NCBI GenBank assembly: GCA_002172185.1
Contig: NHHW01000007.1
Span: 40,116-104,115, forward strand
Source: Euryarchaeota archaeon TMED173
GTDB lineage: Archaea; Thermoplasmatota; Poseidoniia; Poseidoniales; Thalassarchaeaceae
DNA: 64,000 bases
Direction: 5' to 3'
Every line of letters begins with the position of its first letter. Position 1 is the first letter of the stretch. The notes beneath the pieces were generated by a model that made no database searches, was not told where the DNA came from, and saw only the letters and a list, made by a program, of their open reading frames with translations. Below, piece by piece: positions 53,201-60,766 of the stretch. The position numbers were made by a program, and so were the translations under genes.

Positions 53201-55168
53201 CCAATAAGTAGAATCTAGATTTGCATACAGTTGGCTGTCAGTAGAACCATCGATAGCATCACCATCTCCTTGGGGCCAACTGTTGCCAAAGAAATTGTCA
53301 GTGTTGTCGATATCTACGACTCCACAGTTTCCATCATCAGGGTCAAAGAAATCGTTGATACCATCGTTATCATCGTCCCAATCCTCATCGTTTTGAAGCC
53401 CGTCCCCATCAATATCTGTATCAATATCGTTCGGTCCATCGTCTCTAAACATAGATCCGTTGAGCTCGTGTAAATCTGCATCATTATCCAAATCACAGTC
53501 TTCGTCTATATCTAGCCAGTCTAGGATACCATCGTTGTCATCATCGACATCAACCCAATTGTTCACACCGTCCCCATCCCAATCATTGAACCCTGTATAT
53601 GATGTTCTCCAGAGTACACAATTGTCACTTGGCTGCTGTGGGTTTGGGTTTGCCACACTAGCGCAATCCCATGTAACTACCTCTGCAGAATCGTTCAGAG
53701 GGTATGGATCAACCTCATTCCTTAGTCCGTCGTTGTCTAAGTCCCATGGATTGGTTCCATCTCCTAGTGGGGTTGGATTGTCAGGAGTTGTAGTTCCTCC
53801 CAAATCTGGATCCAACCAGTCCCAGACCAAATCATAGTCCTTATCGATCGCTCTGAAGCGATCGTCGTCTAGATCTCCATCATAGTCTATTTCGCAGTCT
53901 TCTCCAGGGATCTCAATCGGGGGTACTGCATTGTTAAATGATTGAGTTGGGTAGTCTCCCTGACCGTCCCCGTTGGTGTCGAGTTGTCTACACTCATCGG
54001 GAATACCATCGTTGTCATCATCGACATCGTACATGTCAGCTAGACCGTCGTTATCGTCGTCTGTATCGGAAGAGTCCGGAGAGCCGTCATTGTCATTATC
54101 TGGGTCAAGAAAATTTGGAATTCCGTCGCCATCAAGGTCCCCGTCTAGTATGTTTGTGAATGCCTGGTCACGAGGATGCTGCAGAGCGTGCATTGCTACG
54201 TAATCAACTCCATCCACGTACTGTGCGTAATCTACTGCATCCCAACGAACCCAATCGTCCCACAGAATGTCTGGAGATTGTGAGATGTTCGACGTCTGTT
54301 CTGGATCCCAAGGATGGATATCGTTGATATCCAAGATTCCGTCTCCATCGTCATCTAAGTCGAAGTAATCCTGAATTCCGTCTGCATCGAAATCGCATGG
54401 CCAAACGAACTGGTCGATACGTCCGTCATTGTCATCGTCCTCGTCATAAGATCCTCTGCCCGATCCATCGATATCCTCATCGGGGATACCGTCGTTATCG
54501 TGGTCCATTGGATTTTGATCTACAAGATAATCTATCCCTACTAGTTGTCCTGTCCAAGGATGGGTGACGTTAGGGAGAACGTGTCTGTCCGAAGAGACGT
54601 TCCAGGGGTCTTGGCCTTGAGAGTAGTCGATTGGACCTTCGAGAATGCCATCGTTGTCATCATCCCAGTCAAACTCATCCTGTATTCCATCGTTGTCGTG
54701 ATCATATGGATCGGTGCCATAGCAGCCATCAAACCTTTCAATGAGGTCGTTTATTCCATCATTATCATCATCAAGATCATTCAAATCATCTATTCCGTCA
54801 TTGTCGTGATCATCGGTATTAGTCTCTTCGAGAAAGAAGCCATAGCTTGGGTCCAGAGTCAGAGCTGAGGTATCCGAGACCTTACCATAAATTGCTGCGG
54901 GATCATTGTAGAATGGATCTAGGAATGGAGAATGGAAGAATGGAATGGATTGTACAGATTGAAGTTGATTTTCTACTTGATTGGCTCCAGAAATCTGTTC
55001 AATTTGCTGAAATGCTGTTCTCTTGATGATTTCGACCTGCTTTTGACTCTCGGTTTCTTCTTTTTCATCTTGTAAAATACTTAGTTGAGTGCTTAGAACC
55101 ATTATTGCAACTAGTGAGATTGCAACTAACGCTGTCTTTTTCGTACTTTTCTCGTCATTTATGTTCAT
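47243..55168 (-). CDS. Giant surface protein with calcium-binding DxDxDG repeats, membrane anchor and cytoplasmic tail
   Basis: 2641 residues. A hydrophobic segment near residue 12-30 (ALVAISLVAIMVLSTQL) acts as a signal or anchor. Residues about 115-1245 are dominated by thrombospondin type 3-like units (DHDNDGI, DDDNDGI, DLDGDGIPN), each able to bind calcium. Beta-rich domains of carboxypeptidase-regulatory or Ig-like type follow (about 1250-2440). A transmembrane helix lies near 2452-2478 (VLLLVGISLSGVLLAGAVMY), and the final 165 residues resemble a DUF4129 domain with FSIFEEARYS. The layout is an outward fibre anchored in the membrane with an inner tail. Acidic composition matches a marine habitat. 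No catalytic domain was recognised. It is the only gene on this strand between 47.2 and 55.2 kb. Confidence 0.87.
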   Translation of the reverse strand: MNINDEKSTKKTALVAISLVAIMVLSTQLSILQDEKEETESQKQVEIIKRTAFQQIEQISGANQVENQLQSVQSIPFFHSPFLDPFYNDPAAIYGKVSDTSALTLDPSYGFFLEETNTDDHDNDGIDDLNDLDDDNDGINDLIERFDGCYGTDPYDHDNDGIQDEFDWDDDNDGILEGPIDYSQGQDPWNVSSDRHVLPNVTHPWTGQLVGIDYLVDQNPMDHDNDGIPDEDIDGSGRGSYDEDDDNDGRIDQFVWPCDFDADGIQDYFDLDDDGDGILDINDIHPWDPEQTSNISQSPDILWDDWVRWDAVDYAQYVDGVDYVAMHALQHPRDQAFTNILDGDLDGDGIPNFLDPDNDNDGSPDSSDTDDDNDGLADMYDVDDDNDGIPDECRQLDTNGDGQGDYPTQSFNNAVPPIEIPGEDCEIDYDGDLDDDRFRAIDKDYDLVWDWLDPDLGGTTTPDNPTPLGDGTNPWDLDNDGLRNEVDPYPLNDSAEVVTWDCASVANPNPQQPSDNCVLWRTSYTGFNDWDGDGVNNWVDVDDDNDGILDWLDIDEDCDLDNDADLHELNGSMFRDDGPNDIDTDIDGDGLQNDEDWDDDNDGINDFFDPDDGNCGVVDIDNTDNFFGNSWPQGDGDAIDGSTDSQLYANLDSTYWNITWGFNPFNIDNSFMLDYNGYDESSFPPTPGKIPEMYWFLLMKWSPYNGGNFFDIDIDGDSLINGIDIDQDADGLPDWWDQDEGNDGVLDVDDVKMGGSLDGNSCGPTFAALVVQTPVPGEIQCGHYYAYLYKFPLLTPTQSSGQIFTVPYSSRPDSDWDDGAYNGDNHPTGDGKCDNNCFYFTFDPQSNPTPSVAYTYNQIKNNRDLWIAYLGVTEFQFFQWTSDVNNNFFPDEIADELDDYEDPDIDCGQPMPTVSWVPNCMYNNTNDLDDDWDIVYDHFDVDDDNDGTLDFLELDFNDDLDDDSSIEEPYYFTGSNCEDNDDDGLDTDPDEDGIYQAVWDRGVLGQGLLFPTYYDVDNDNDGVPDGEDPDDDNNGIPDEVQEAPPFGSDATPSCFSGEEQSPWDHDNDGILNWADNDWDGDGIPNSIELLNLIDQRGTADVFDDTCCLNFPIAPWDHDNDGIRDDFDDDDDYDGMKDEDEVMLWPSRFGLESTNPWDHDDFGGGVGIANPANNSTGPDYFDVDDDGDGRVDLNWNNPSDGNWANPSNKSEDGALSSDWDADNDGILDDDDKIPTRITLYSKPVLWLDENRPAIFNGSVFWLDDTGFVPAPDLPVQVHIRYIDNGTSVIETIDVLTDENGEYIVGQFLFPEDIQVGPNSTYEVYSEVTEMFVHDYSSTLTDTDGDGIGDTGFPVEVRANTTIGFVAGQRFRADEQPLKLDFKVHYTADYNRGIFDNRLPFAPVSFTISDPGTQFGNITDPTVYDGYGNGYRADSGGWVSLSYNQSADNWEQVQWNSLLDNGLGIPTGGYERISWTECQSNIPGEHAVIESPYQYKNTTLPVGDYSFVGFSRPDLGGCFDGSYEWPWEHLEGSKTDTFYIRAMHRMYVEAEMYVSSFRPVYFWDATQFTGSSFGAWRALFHAPSLANAGTTFAEASLGKSYPILWDGTQLGLDVIADGALSPFLSSNGTHWTISMQNGADFDSPPCGPVDPLTSSTSVRCEIVPEMFTGETFRVIGHVWNRTLDPWTQDAIALQVDIDNNGVFAGSLETAFSRRPSMLEGLATFDYNWTWYSQYPAGTFGVKADFTLSDYYFTGDQAQVLAATGAYGNVSVIGTTDFQLNTIPRLYRGQNTTVEARLIDNAYQPVREVPINWTWSEDLSSGVAITDNNGVFRVNLTDIDTLGNFSLGFTYLGDSLRQGNSAEVSLWVVSRTFINVQNTSSNIVSNGDLWSFSAAVTDDARTPFEKDAGQGLNGCAGELNDDGYGVGGNITIIFEGIDFEDRTHRQIVNVTCPNAGSISYRTFLDPQLLKDDPFSYLPDGFGPVNVIIRFEENLPHEGCEPLDAAMLTTSGAWDPCVIIQNSDHFRRVLQFQVDGFSLIGNTELDVEQQIVYTSEIDPDTGQILEKPMIVSGQLTDELGGNLTNRQIRVTYEMGSMIFDPLENRMKFRAGDTGIEACIPGATDENGLFDINCPLTGVDAGMAKVKVEYNAWDPLNNDRYRYKNKTQTMFFPVFSNSTIEVSEVGPFRSDYLTYTFPNGSTFDVLYLKEAFHINAKLSQSNGKPVGGKCVNIYLDPEINTRPIASAFTTDGTGEFIWYSADPDDNPSRRGVEPSGNNLEGFRTVRIAYEPEKYVPGGCDYEALEPNPVLNSSIADVQVLVRSKVDILLKEHWSSPTGYLEGEMIAGEVSILRDRLDLTVEGQRVEFHRQFWNGSGWQTERVEILITNERGSANFSFPYTGEVIPGHPEWTAEGGKWRVLVHFESADANKPYFVEQWLNSTPEIRLGAASTAGNSGIWTTQVLLLVGISLSGVLLAGAVMYNNYRERRKIEVLRGILTDALMSLKASNNYIEAIFSCYKDLIKYFRMRGAMKKVFETTREFEDVINKMLGGIVPPEEIDMFFSIFEEARYSDHDIGSEDRDRAIQIFQSMIGRMNRSLGDSLLSRTSANESSLYGPSVKAGQFVDADGNIRFAGIDDSVDEEGFKI

Positions 55169-55286
55169 TTGAAATCACCGTATACCCGAGGGTGGAGTAA
55201 TGACGCTGTTTCAAGTGTTTATGAAAGGATTGTTCCTAATGCCTGATTGGGTATCACAACTAGGCTATCGTATCATAGGGAGTTTT

Positions 55287-55745
55287 CTACTTTCTATGGT
55301 AGGAAGTACCGCGGATTATCTCTGTCCCTCTGTATAGTTGCTCCATAAGCAATATTGCTGACATCTCATGGGTGAGGGTCAAACTTGATAGTGAAATGAT
55401 TTTGTCTGCTGATTCTTTCAAGTTCTCGCTGAAACCGTTATGTGGGCCTACAGCCAAATGAGTATTTTCTCGTTCTACTTGAGTAGACTTCAACCAATCT
55501 GCAAATTCTTGGCTGGACATTTGGATCCCAGTTTCATCCAATAGGTTGATTCTACCTGAAAGAGATGCGATTGTATTCTCATAACCGGTTATGCCATTTT
55601 TACAATTATGCACCTGCAAAGTTATTCCTCTGGAAATCAATCTCTTCTGGAAATCTTGCAAAATTTTTGCCATGGATTTATCTTTAGGCGATTCATCCAA
55701 GTGAACCACCAGCCTACCCATGATAATCCGAAGGGGTTTTGGCAC
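55287..55745 (-). CDS. rlmH: RlmH-like SPOUT methyltransferase (23S rRNA pseudouridine methylation)
   Basis: 152 residues. The SPOUT C-terminal knot and family end are clear: THLAVGPHNGFSENLKESAD, then SLSSLTLTHEMSAILLMEQLY and IIRGTSYHRK, which match bacterial RlmH (YbeA). RlmH methylates N3 of pseudouridine 1915 in 23S rRNA. The family start is probably the ATG at 55721 (MGRLVVHLD) rather than 55745. It opens divergently from the pair of small genes downstream. An archaeal RlmH homologue is uncommon but known. Confidence 0.92.
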   Translation of the reverse strand: MPKPLRIIMGRLVVHLDESPKDKSMAKILQDFQKRLISRGITLQVHNCKNGITGYENTIASLSGRINLLDETGIQMSSQEFADWLKSTQVERENTHLAVGPHNGFSENLKESADKIISLSSLTLTHEMSAILLMEQLYRGTEIIRGTSYHRK

Positions 55746-55797
55746 TTATGGGTTCACAAAGCATCAAGACGCATTCCTCACACGTAGCTTCGTTGCT

Positions 55798-56118
55798 ATG
55801 AGGTGGTGGCCGTTCCGGAAAGGGAGAGGGTTCGCGCACAATGAACCCCACATTAGGGGTTCAAAGATGTGGATTCAGGATCTCAGAGAGGCATGCGAGA
55901 AAGGGTTCAATGATAGGGAAGCTGGGCAAGCAGAAGTCGATAGTATGAGAGAAGAATGGAAAAAATCGTATTCCTTAGGAGAGGTGGAAGACTCTCTATT
56001 TGAAGGTCTAGAAAGAAGGGCCACATTACTTCTATCAGCAAATGATTCTGAGTGGCTACTTCTATTGGATAATGAAGATTTTTGGAAGGTTGGATGGGGA
56101 AGTAAGGTGGAGGATTGA
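55798..56118 (+). CDS. Small hypothetical protein
   Basis: 106 residues from the ATG at 55798 (MRWWPFRKGRG). Charged, helical, no signal. A longer ORF runs upstream to 55720 over the rlmH start. The stop abuts the ATG of the next gene with one base between, so the two are likely cotranslated. No family recognised. Confidence 0.55.
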   Translation: MRWWPFRKGRGFAHNEPHIRGSKMWIQDLREACEKGFNDREAGQAEVDSMREEWKKSYSLGEVEDSLFEGLERRATLLLSANDSEWLLLLDNEDFWKVGWGSKVED

Positions 56119-56119
56119 G

Positions 56120-56815
56120 ATGGTGTTCTGGTTGATTCTATTCCTTGGTCTTGGCACATATAGCATTTATCTCAGTAGGCTTCAGCCATTCCCAGAGAAA
56201 GGTGCACGCTTTGGTTGGGCTGTACTTATTTCTAGTCTTATATTGTGGATTTCAAGTACCAGTCCGCAGGGATCGGGTCAGGATTTGCCTGCCTCAATTT
56301 CAGTATTCCTTGGAGGTGTTTTTACTATAGCTGGAATTAGGGATATGAGTACGAACAAGACAGATGTGATTGTCGCCCCTCTGGCAGGAGTCTTATTCTG
56401 TCTTGGTGGGATTAGTCTTCTTTCTTCTAGGTGGGAATTTGCAGGACAGTCAGAACAGATTGGGTCTTTTGTTTTGGCAAGCACGATGGTTTCGGTTGAA
56501 ATGTACTTGGCATTTAGGGGACTTGTAATTGGAGTTCCTGGTATTGCATGGTCGAAATCAGGAATCAGGCAAATTCACAGAGGTCTTATTTTAGGTCAAA
56601 ATGGAGCAATATCTCATTTTGAAAGATCTTGGGATATGGAGGATCAATGGATAAATTCGATGAGCTATGCCGCTTTAGTTCTCATTCACAGAAGTCTGGG
56701 GAACTCAAAAGAAGAGGAGGAAAACTTGACTGAACTTGAGAGTCTCGGGGGTTGGGGGACAGTAGATGATTCATGGATAGAAGCCATAGAGAAGGGCCTC
56801 CAGAATTCTAGTTGA
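56120..56815 (+). CDS. Multi-helix membrane protein, unknown
   Basis: 231 residues with about six hydrophobic helices in the first 160 (starting MVFWLILFLGLGTYSIYLSR) and a soluble C-terminal part with WINSMSYAALVLIHRSLGNSKEEEENLTELE, a TPR-like pair. The start ATG at 56120 follows the previous stop directly. No recognised family. A membrane-anchored assembly or regulatory protein is possible. It precedes the cobalamin adenosyltransferase gene by 40 bases on the same strand. Confidence 0.6.
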   Translation: MVFWLILFLGLGTYSIYLSRLQPFPEKGARFGWAVLISSLILWISSTSPQGSGQDLPASISVFLGGVFTIAGIRDMSTNKTDVIVAPLAGVLFCLGGISLLSSRWEFAGQSEQIGSFVLASTMVSVEMYLAFRGLVIGVPGIAWSKSGIRQIHRGLILGQNGAISHFERSWDMEDQWINSMSYAALVLIHRSLGNSKEEEENLTELESLGGWGTVDDSWIEAIEKGLQNSS

Positions 56816-56855
56816 TGCTGAGTACTTTTGAAAACGCGGACCTTCTCGCCTTAAC

Positions 56856-57470
56856 ATGGTCCGGATAAGTAGAGTCCACACTGGTACAGGTGATGGCGGA
56901 GAAACTTCTCTGCTAGATGGAATGAAGGTTGGAAAGGAGAATCCAAGAGTTGAGCTCTTCGGAACTGTAGATGAGTTGAATTCGCAAATTGGAGTAGTAA
57001 GAATGGAGTTTGGAAGGATGCCGGGAATTACTCGTTTCCACAATCCGGGTGATGCCGAGGAGGCTTTAACGAGGGTGCAGCAAGAGCTCTTCGATCTGGG
57101 TGGTGAGTGTGCTTGCACCCCTGGGAAGCTTCCGAAGCAGATGGCTCTGATTGGGATTGATGAATGTGATAGACTAGTGGAAGAGATGGATAGCTGGCTG
57201 GAAGAGTTGGATCCACTAGAGTCATTTATTCTACCTACGGGATCTGCTCCCGTAGCCTTCCTTCATGTCGCAAGAACCGTTGCTAGGAGGGCTGAAAGAG
57301 AGGCTTGTCTGCTAAGGAGCTTAGAAGGTGACGAATCTGTAAGGAAAGAGGTGATTTGCTACCTAAACAGAATTTCAGATTGGTTATTTGTCTTAGGTAG
57401 ATGGATATCGATGAATACTGGAGAGGAAGAGTCCTTGTGGACTCCGTTGGGAAAGAGAGGAAGTAATTAG
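56856..57470 (+). CDS. Cob(I)alamin adenosyltransferase, PduO type
   Basis: Makes adenosylcobalamin from ATP and cob(I)alamin. The 204 residues hold the family pattern: VHTGTGDGGETSLLDGMKV (ATP phosphate loop), VELFGTVDELNSQIG, VQQELFDLGGECACTP, LPTGSAPVAFLHVARTVARR (with the R-x2-RR/E catalytic region) and CYLNRISDWLFVLGRW. The presence of adenosylcobalamin synthesis agrees with the DUF4430/ECF uptake pair at 15.8-17 kb. The stop overlaps the convergent Nudix gene by 4 bases. Confidence 0.93.
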   Translation: MVRISRVHTGTGDGGETSLLDGMKVGKENPRVELFGTVDELNSQIGVVRMEFGRMPGITRFHNPGDAEEALTRVQQELFDLGGECACTPGKLPKQMALIGIDECDRLVEEMDSWLEELDPLESFILPTGSAPVAFLHVARTVARRAEREACLLRSLEGDESVRKEVICYLNRISDWLFVLGRWISMNTGEEESLWTPLGKRGSN

Positions 57471-57901
57471 GGGATTTGCCCCTTTGATTGCAGATATTTT
57501 CTAGCGGACATCAGTAGTTCCCTTTCCTGTTCGAAAGTAATTTGTTCCTCTGCATCCTCAATCTCAAGCCAGAGGTAATTCGTATGCTCATGTGAGAGTG
57601 AGACGTCGATCTCTCCTGTCTTGGCAAGATACCAGAAAACCTGCTTAGGGACTTTTCTTCCCTTCCTGGTAAATGTATACTCGGTCCTTTCGCTCCATCC
57701 GTTGTCAATTGTGACGTCCGAAATACCTGTCTCCTCTTTCAATTCCCTTTTTGCAGTAGAGTGATGGTCGGAGTCTCCTTCTTCTACGTGGCCCTTCGGG
57801 AAGCTCCAGTGACCTTGTGGATATTGTAGGAGAAGAATGCTATCGAAATTTAGTAATATGAATCCACATGATGTCTCCATGGTGTCCGGTTTGCTCTGCA
57901 T
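57467..57901 (-). CDS. Nudix hydrolase (Ap4A-hydrolase-like)
   Basis: 144 residues. The Nudix box is complete (GHVEEGDS...AKRELKEETGI). The surrounding SFPKGHVEEGD and C-terminal YLWLEIEDAEEQITFEQE resemble the asymmetric dinucleoside tetraphosphatase group, which cleaves Ap4A. Other nucleoside-diphosphate-linked substrates are possible. It is convergent with the adenosyltransferase gene. Confidence 0.9.
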   Translation of the reverse strand: MQSKPDTMETSCGFILLNFDSILLLQYPQGHWSFPKGHVEEGDSDHHSTAKRELKEETGISDVTIDNGWSERTEYTFTRKGRKVPKQVFWYLAKTGEIDVSLSHEHTNYLWLEIEDAEEQITFEQERELLMSARKYLQSKGQIP

Positions 57902-57991
57902 AACCGTTCATGCTACAGTAATCAATGAAAACCTTCCGAGAAATTGTTTGACTATGGAAATCACCATTGAGGTGATGTGTGTCGGAAACAT

Positions 57992-58969
57992 ATGACAGTC
58001 CGACCAATTGATTTGGAAATACGTAGGATTGTCACTGACTCAGATTTAGATGGAGTTGTTACCGGGGCAATCCTACGAAGATGGTGGGTCGAGGCTGAGG
58101 TCTTTTTTGGGCACCCCGGACAGCTTAGAGCGGGTGTCTATGACGATCTAATTGATAGGTATACGGCAATATGTGATTTGCCCGGCCATCCCAATTGTGG
58201 ATTGAGTATTGACCACCATCAGTCAAATAAATCCAATTTGTCGGGTGATGGCGCGGTTGTAATTTGGAAGGACTACCCATCTGCGGCAAGGATTGCTTTT
58301 GAGTTATTTTCTGAACATATTGATCTCTCAGATATGAGGGATCTTATAGAGTGGGTAGACAAGCTAGATAGTGGAGGGATTACTAGAGAAGAGTATCTTT
58401 CAGATTCCCCCGTATTATGGCTAAGTAGGTTGATTGATGAGGGAGAGGATGTTGCAAATACAATTCTGAAGAGTCTGCAGAGAGGTATCTCAGTGGAAGA
58501 TATTCTAGGACAACCAAAATTCAATTCCTTGGTGAAGAAAAAGAGAATTAGGATAGAAGCGCTAAAGAGGAAAATAGATGAGAGTCTTAGGGTTGAAGAT
58601 CGTCTAGCAATAGTTAGACTGGAAAATTTAGGATTACGATCTAATGGATATCAGATTACTGCAATGGCCGGAGATAGATGTGACGCTTGTATTGTAATTC
58701 ATGGGGATGTGGGTGCTTCGTTCGATGATAAGGAGAAATATCCCGTATCAGCCTCGTTCTATACCAATTCTTTTCTCCATAGAAGTGGTGGAATTTTCGA
58801 CCTAACTCTAATGGCAACTCTGTTAGATCCGGATGGAGGGGGCCATGCAAACGCTTGTGGATGTAGAATAAAACCCATTGGTCAGAATGGTTTAGAGAAT
58901 AGGCAAGTATCTGGAGACGATATCCAAAGGAACATCGAAGTTTGGCAGAAAATGTGGTCGAAGAGATAG
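57992..58969 (+). CDS. DHH-family phosphoesterase
   Basis: About 325 residues. The DHH motifs are VTDSDLDGVVTGAI near the N-terminus, CDLPGH, then SIDHHQSN (the DHH motif), and a C-terminal DHHA1-like GGGHANACGCRI. A phosphoesterase or oligonucleotide exonuclease (NrnA-like) role is likely. The ATG at 57992 is preferred over the GTG at 57977, because the longer N-terminus lacks family support; the choice is uncertain. Confidence 0.88.
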   Translation: MTVRPIDLEIRRIVTDSDLDGVVTGAILRRWWVEAEVFFGHPGQLRAGVYDDLIDRYTAICDLPGHPNCGLSIDHHQSNKSNLSGDGAVVIWKDYPSAARIAFELFSEHIDLSDMRDLIEWVDKLDSGGITREEYLSDSPVLWLSRLIDEGEDVANTILKSLQRGISVEDILGQPKFNSLVKKKRIRIEALKRKIDESLRVEDRLAIVRLENLGLRSNGYQITAMAGDRCDACIVIHGDVGASFDDKEKYPVSASFYTNSFLHRSGGIFDLTLMATLLDPDGGGHANACGCRIKPIGQNGLENRQVSGDDIQRNIEVWQKMWSKR

Positions 58970-59038
58970 ATATTTGATATTACCAATATAGTCCAAAGAA
59001 TACTTGTATTGTCTCAAACTTAATCTGAGGTTTTTTTC

Positions 59039-59677
59039 TCACCTTGAATCTGAAGATTTTTTCCAAACTGCCCTGTATCTAGTTGATTCCTTACCAGGGA
59101 TTATCGAAGTATGAATTTCAACTTTATCCATTTCCTTTCCTATGTTTTCGATCTCTTCCATTGAGAGGGGCCATGGAGGTCCTTCTGGGTCTTCTTTGGT
59201 TTCGGCAAGCTTGCCAATACAAACTAGAAAGCCAGAATCGGAAACTAGTGGTGCTAGTCTATTGGAAGCTAATTCGCCAATTTGCTTTGGAATTGCTTGG
59301 ATGATGTGAACTTCGAGAACCAGGTCGTAAGCGCCTATCCATGAATCACTTAGTTCGAGAAGATTAGCGACTACCCAGTCTATGTTAGAATCATTATGGA
59401 TCTGCTTGGCCCAAGCAACGGCCGTTTCAGAAATATCAAATGCAGTTACTTCCAAGCCCAAAGAGCTCAGAAATGCTGCATCTTCTCCTAATCCACACCC
59501 TACGACTAGTGCTTTTCCTTCTGGCCTGTTCTCTCTAGCCCATTCTACGACGAACGGGTGTGGCTCCGTCCAGTCCCATGGAATCAAACCCCTGTCTCTT
59601 TCTGAATCTCTGTAAAGCTCCTCGAACCATGATAGCGGCTCTTCGGATTGTAATGCTCGATTGAAAATTTTCATCAT
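59039..59677 (-). CDS. Class I SAM-dependent methyltransferase
   Basis: 212 residues with the Rossmann motif I (ALVVGCGLGEDAAFLSSLG), the acidic motif II (VTAFDISETAVAWAK) and motif III (WVVANLLEL). The sequence resembles the thiopurine-methyltransferase/TehB-like group, in which the substrate may be a small molecule; no substrate can be named. It follows the convergent DHH gene and precedes the alpha/beta hydrolase on the same strand. Confidence 0.87.
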   Translation of the reverse strand: MMKIFNRALQSEEPLSWFEELYRDSERDRGLIPWDWTEPHPFVVEWARENRPEGKALVVGCGLGEDAAFLSSLGLEVTAFDISETAVAWAKQIHNDSNIDWVVANLLELSDSWIGAYDLVLEVHIIQAIPKQIGELASNRLAPLVSDSGFLVCIGKLAETKEDPEGPPWPLSMEEIENIGKEMDKVEIHTSIIPGKESTRYRAVWKKSSDSR

Positions 59678-59716
59678 ATTCTCTCTGGCCTCTTCTATTC
59701 TATCACCTCGTTTATA

Positions 59717-60766
59717 TCAGGATTCGAGAAGTTGTTTTTTCATCCATTTTTCGACCACACCTTTCCTCTCATCGAAATCGTATTGTGACGAATGAGGCAT
59801 GTCAATTACATGAATATCGGAGTTTTCCAGTAAGTGTAATTTTATCAATTCAAAGTGGTCTTTTCCAAGGACCTCATCATTTTCAGACTGAATGACCAGA
59901 GTAGGTACTTTAGGGATTCCACAATAAGGAAGCTGAGCATTGGCATACCTAATACTTAGATCAGGATGAATTCGCTCGTGTTCTCTCCTTAGGATGTGCC
60001 TTACCCAAGGCTTAGCCATAACGGCTCTGCCGGGTAGTAAATTATCGATTATCTTGGGGAATGATGCCACCGGCGATTCCAGAATAATCCCTCTAAGTGA
60101 TTGGGCCCACCAGCCAGAAGGGTGAGAGGAAAGACGTATGGCTAGAAGGCCCCCCATGGAATGACCGTAAATCCAAAGTCTCCTTGGAGTAAACCCGAGA
60201 ACCTCGGGAACCGACAAGAGGAGTCCCTCAATATCAGTCAGGACCTTCAGCATTGTCCAATCTTTCCTTTTTCCTTGGTTCCCGAATCCTCGCTGATCGA
60301 GGCTGACGATGTTTATTCTCATATTTTGCAGATGTGTAGCTCTTGATTCCCCCTTGAACATACTGGAGTTGTAACCATGAAGATATAGAATCAGGTCCTC
60401 ACTTTCCTCTTCGGATTCCATGATGTGTGCCCTGAGTGTTTCATTTCCCCAACCATTGAACTTGAAGGGTGACCATCGAGCATCAAGCTGGGGCACAGGA
60501 TCTGGCTTCTTGGTTACGAATACAGAAAGATATACCCTCCAATAAACCAAGAACCAAGCAAGGAATGGAGCTGTAATTCCGATAGAAAGCCAGAATAAAC
60601 CATACGAAGAAGCCTCTGGGATGAAAAAGTATGCTAGAATCTCACAAAAAATGACTGCAAGAAGGAATCCGGGGATAGAAGGAGTGAAATTCGATGGAGT
60701 CGATTGGTAGGATGAAGAGTTTCCCTTAATCAGATTTGAATTTTCCATATTCTTCTCAGAAATCAA
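59717..60766 (-). CDS. Membrane-anchored alpha/beta hydrolase
   Basis: 349 residues. Two hydrophobic segments near the N-terminus (FLLAVIFCEILAYFFI and the following ITAPFLAWFLVYWRVYLSVF) anchor the enzyme. The hydrolase core has the oxyanion LYLHGYNSSMF, the nucleophile elbow GHSMGG (about residue 200), the acid in VIQSENDEVLGK and the catalytic histidine in MPHSSQYDF. Lipid or ester hydrolysis is likely. Its start overlaps the acyl-CoA dehydrogenase stop by four bases, suggesting a link to lipid catabolism. Confidence 0.88.
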   Translation of the reverse strand: MISEKNMENSNLIKGNSSSYQSTPSNFTPSIPGFLLAVIFCEILAYFFIPEASSYGLFWLSIGITAPFLAWFLVYWRVYLSVFVTKKPDPVPQLDARWSPFKFNGWGNETLRAHIMESEEESEDLILYLHGYNSSMFKGESRATHLQNMRINIVSLDQRGFGNQGKRKDWTMLKVLTDIEGLLLSVPEVLGFTPRRLWIYGHSMGGLLAIRLSSHPSGWWAQSLRGIILESPVASFPKIIDNLLPGRAVMAKPWVRHILRREHERIHPDLSIRYANAQLPYCGIPKVPTLVIQSENDEVLGKDHFELIKLHLLENSDIHVIDMPHSSQYDFDERKGVVEKWMKKQLLES

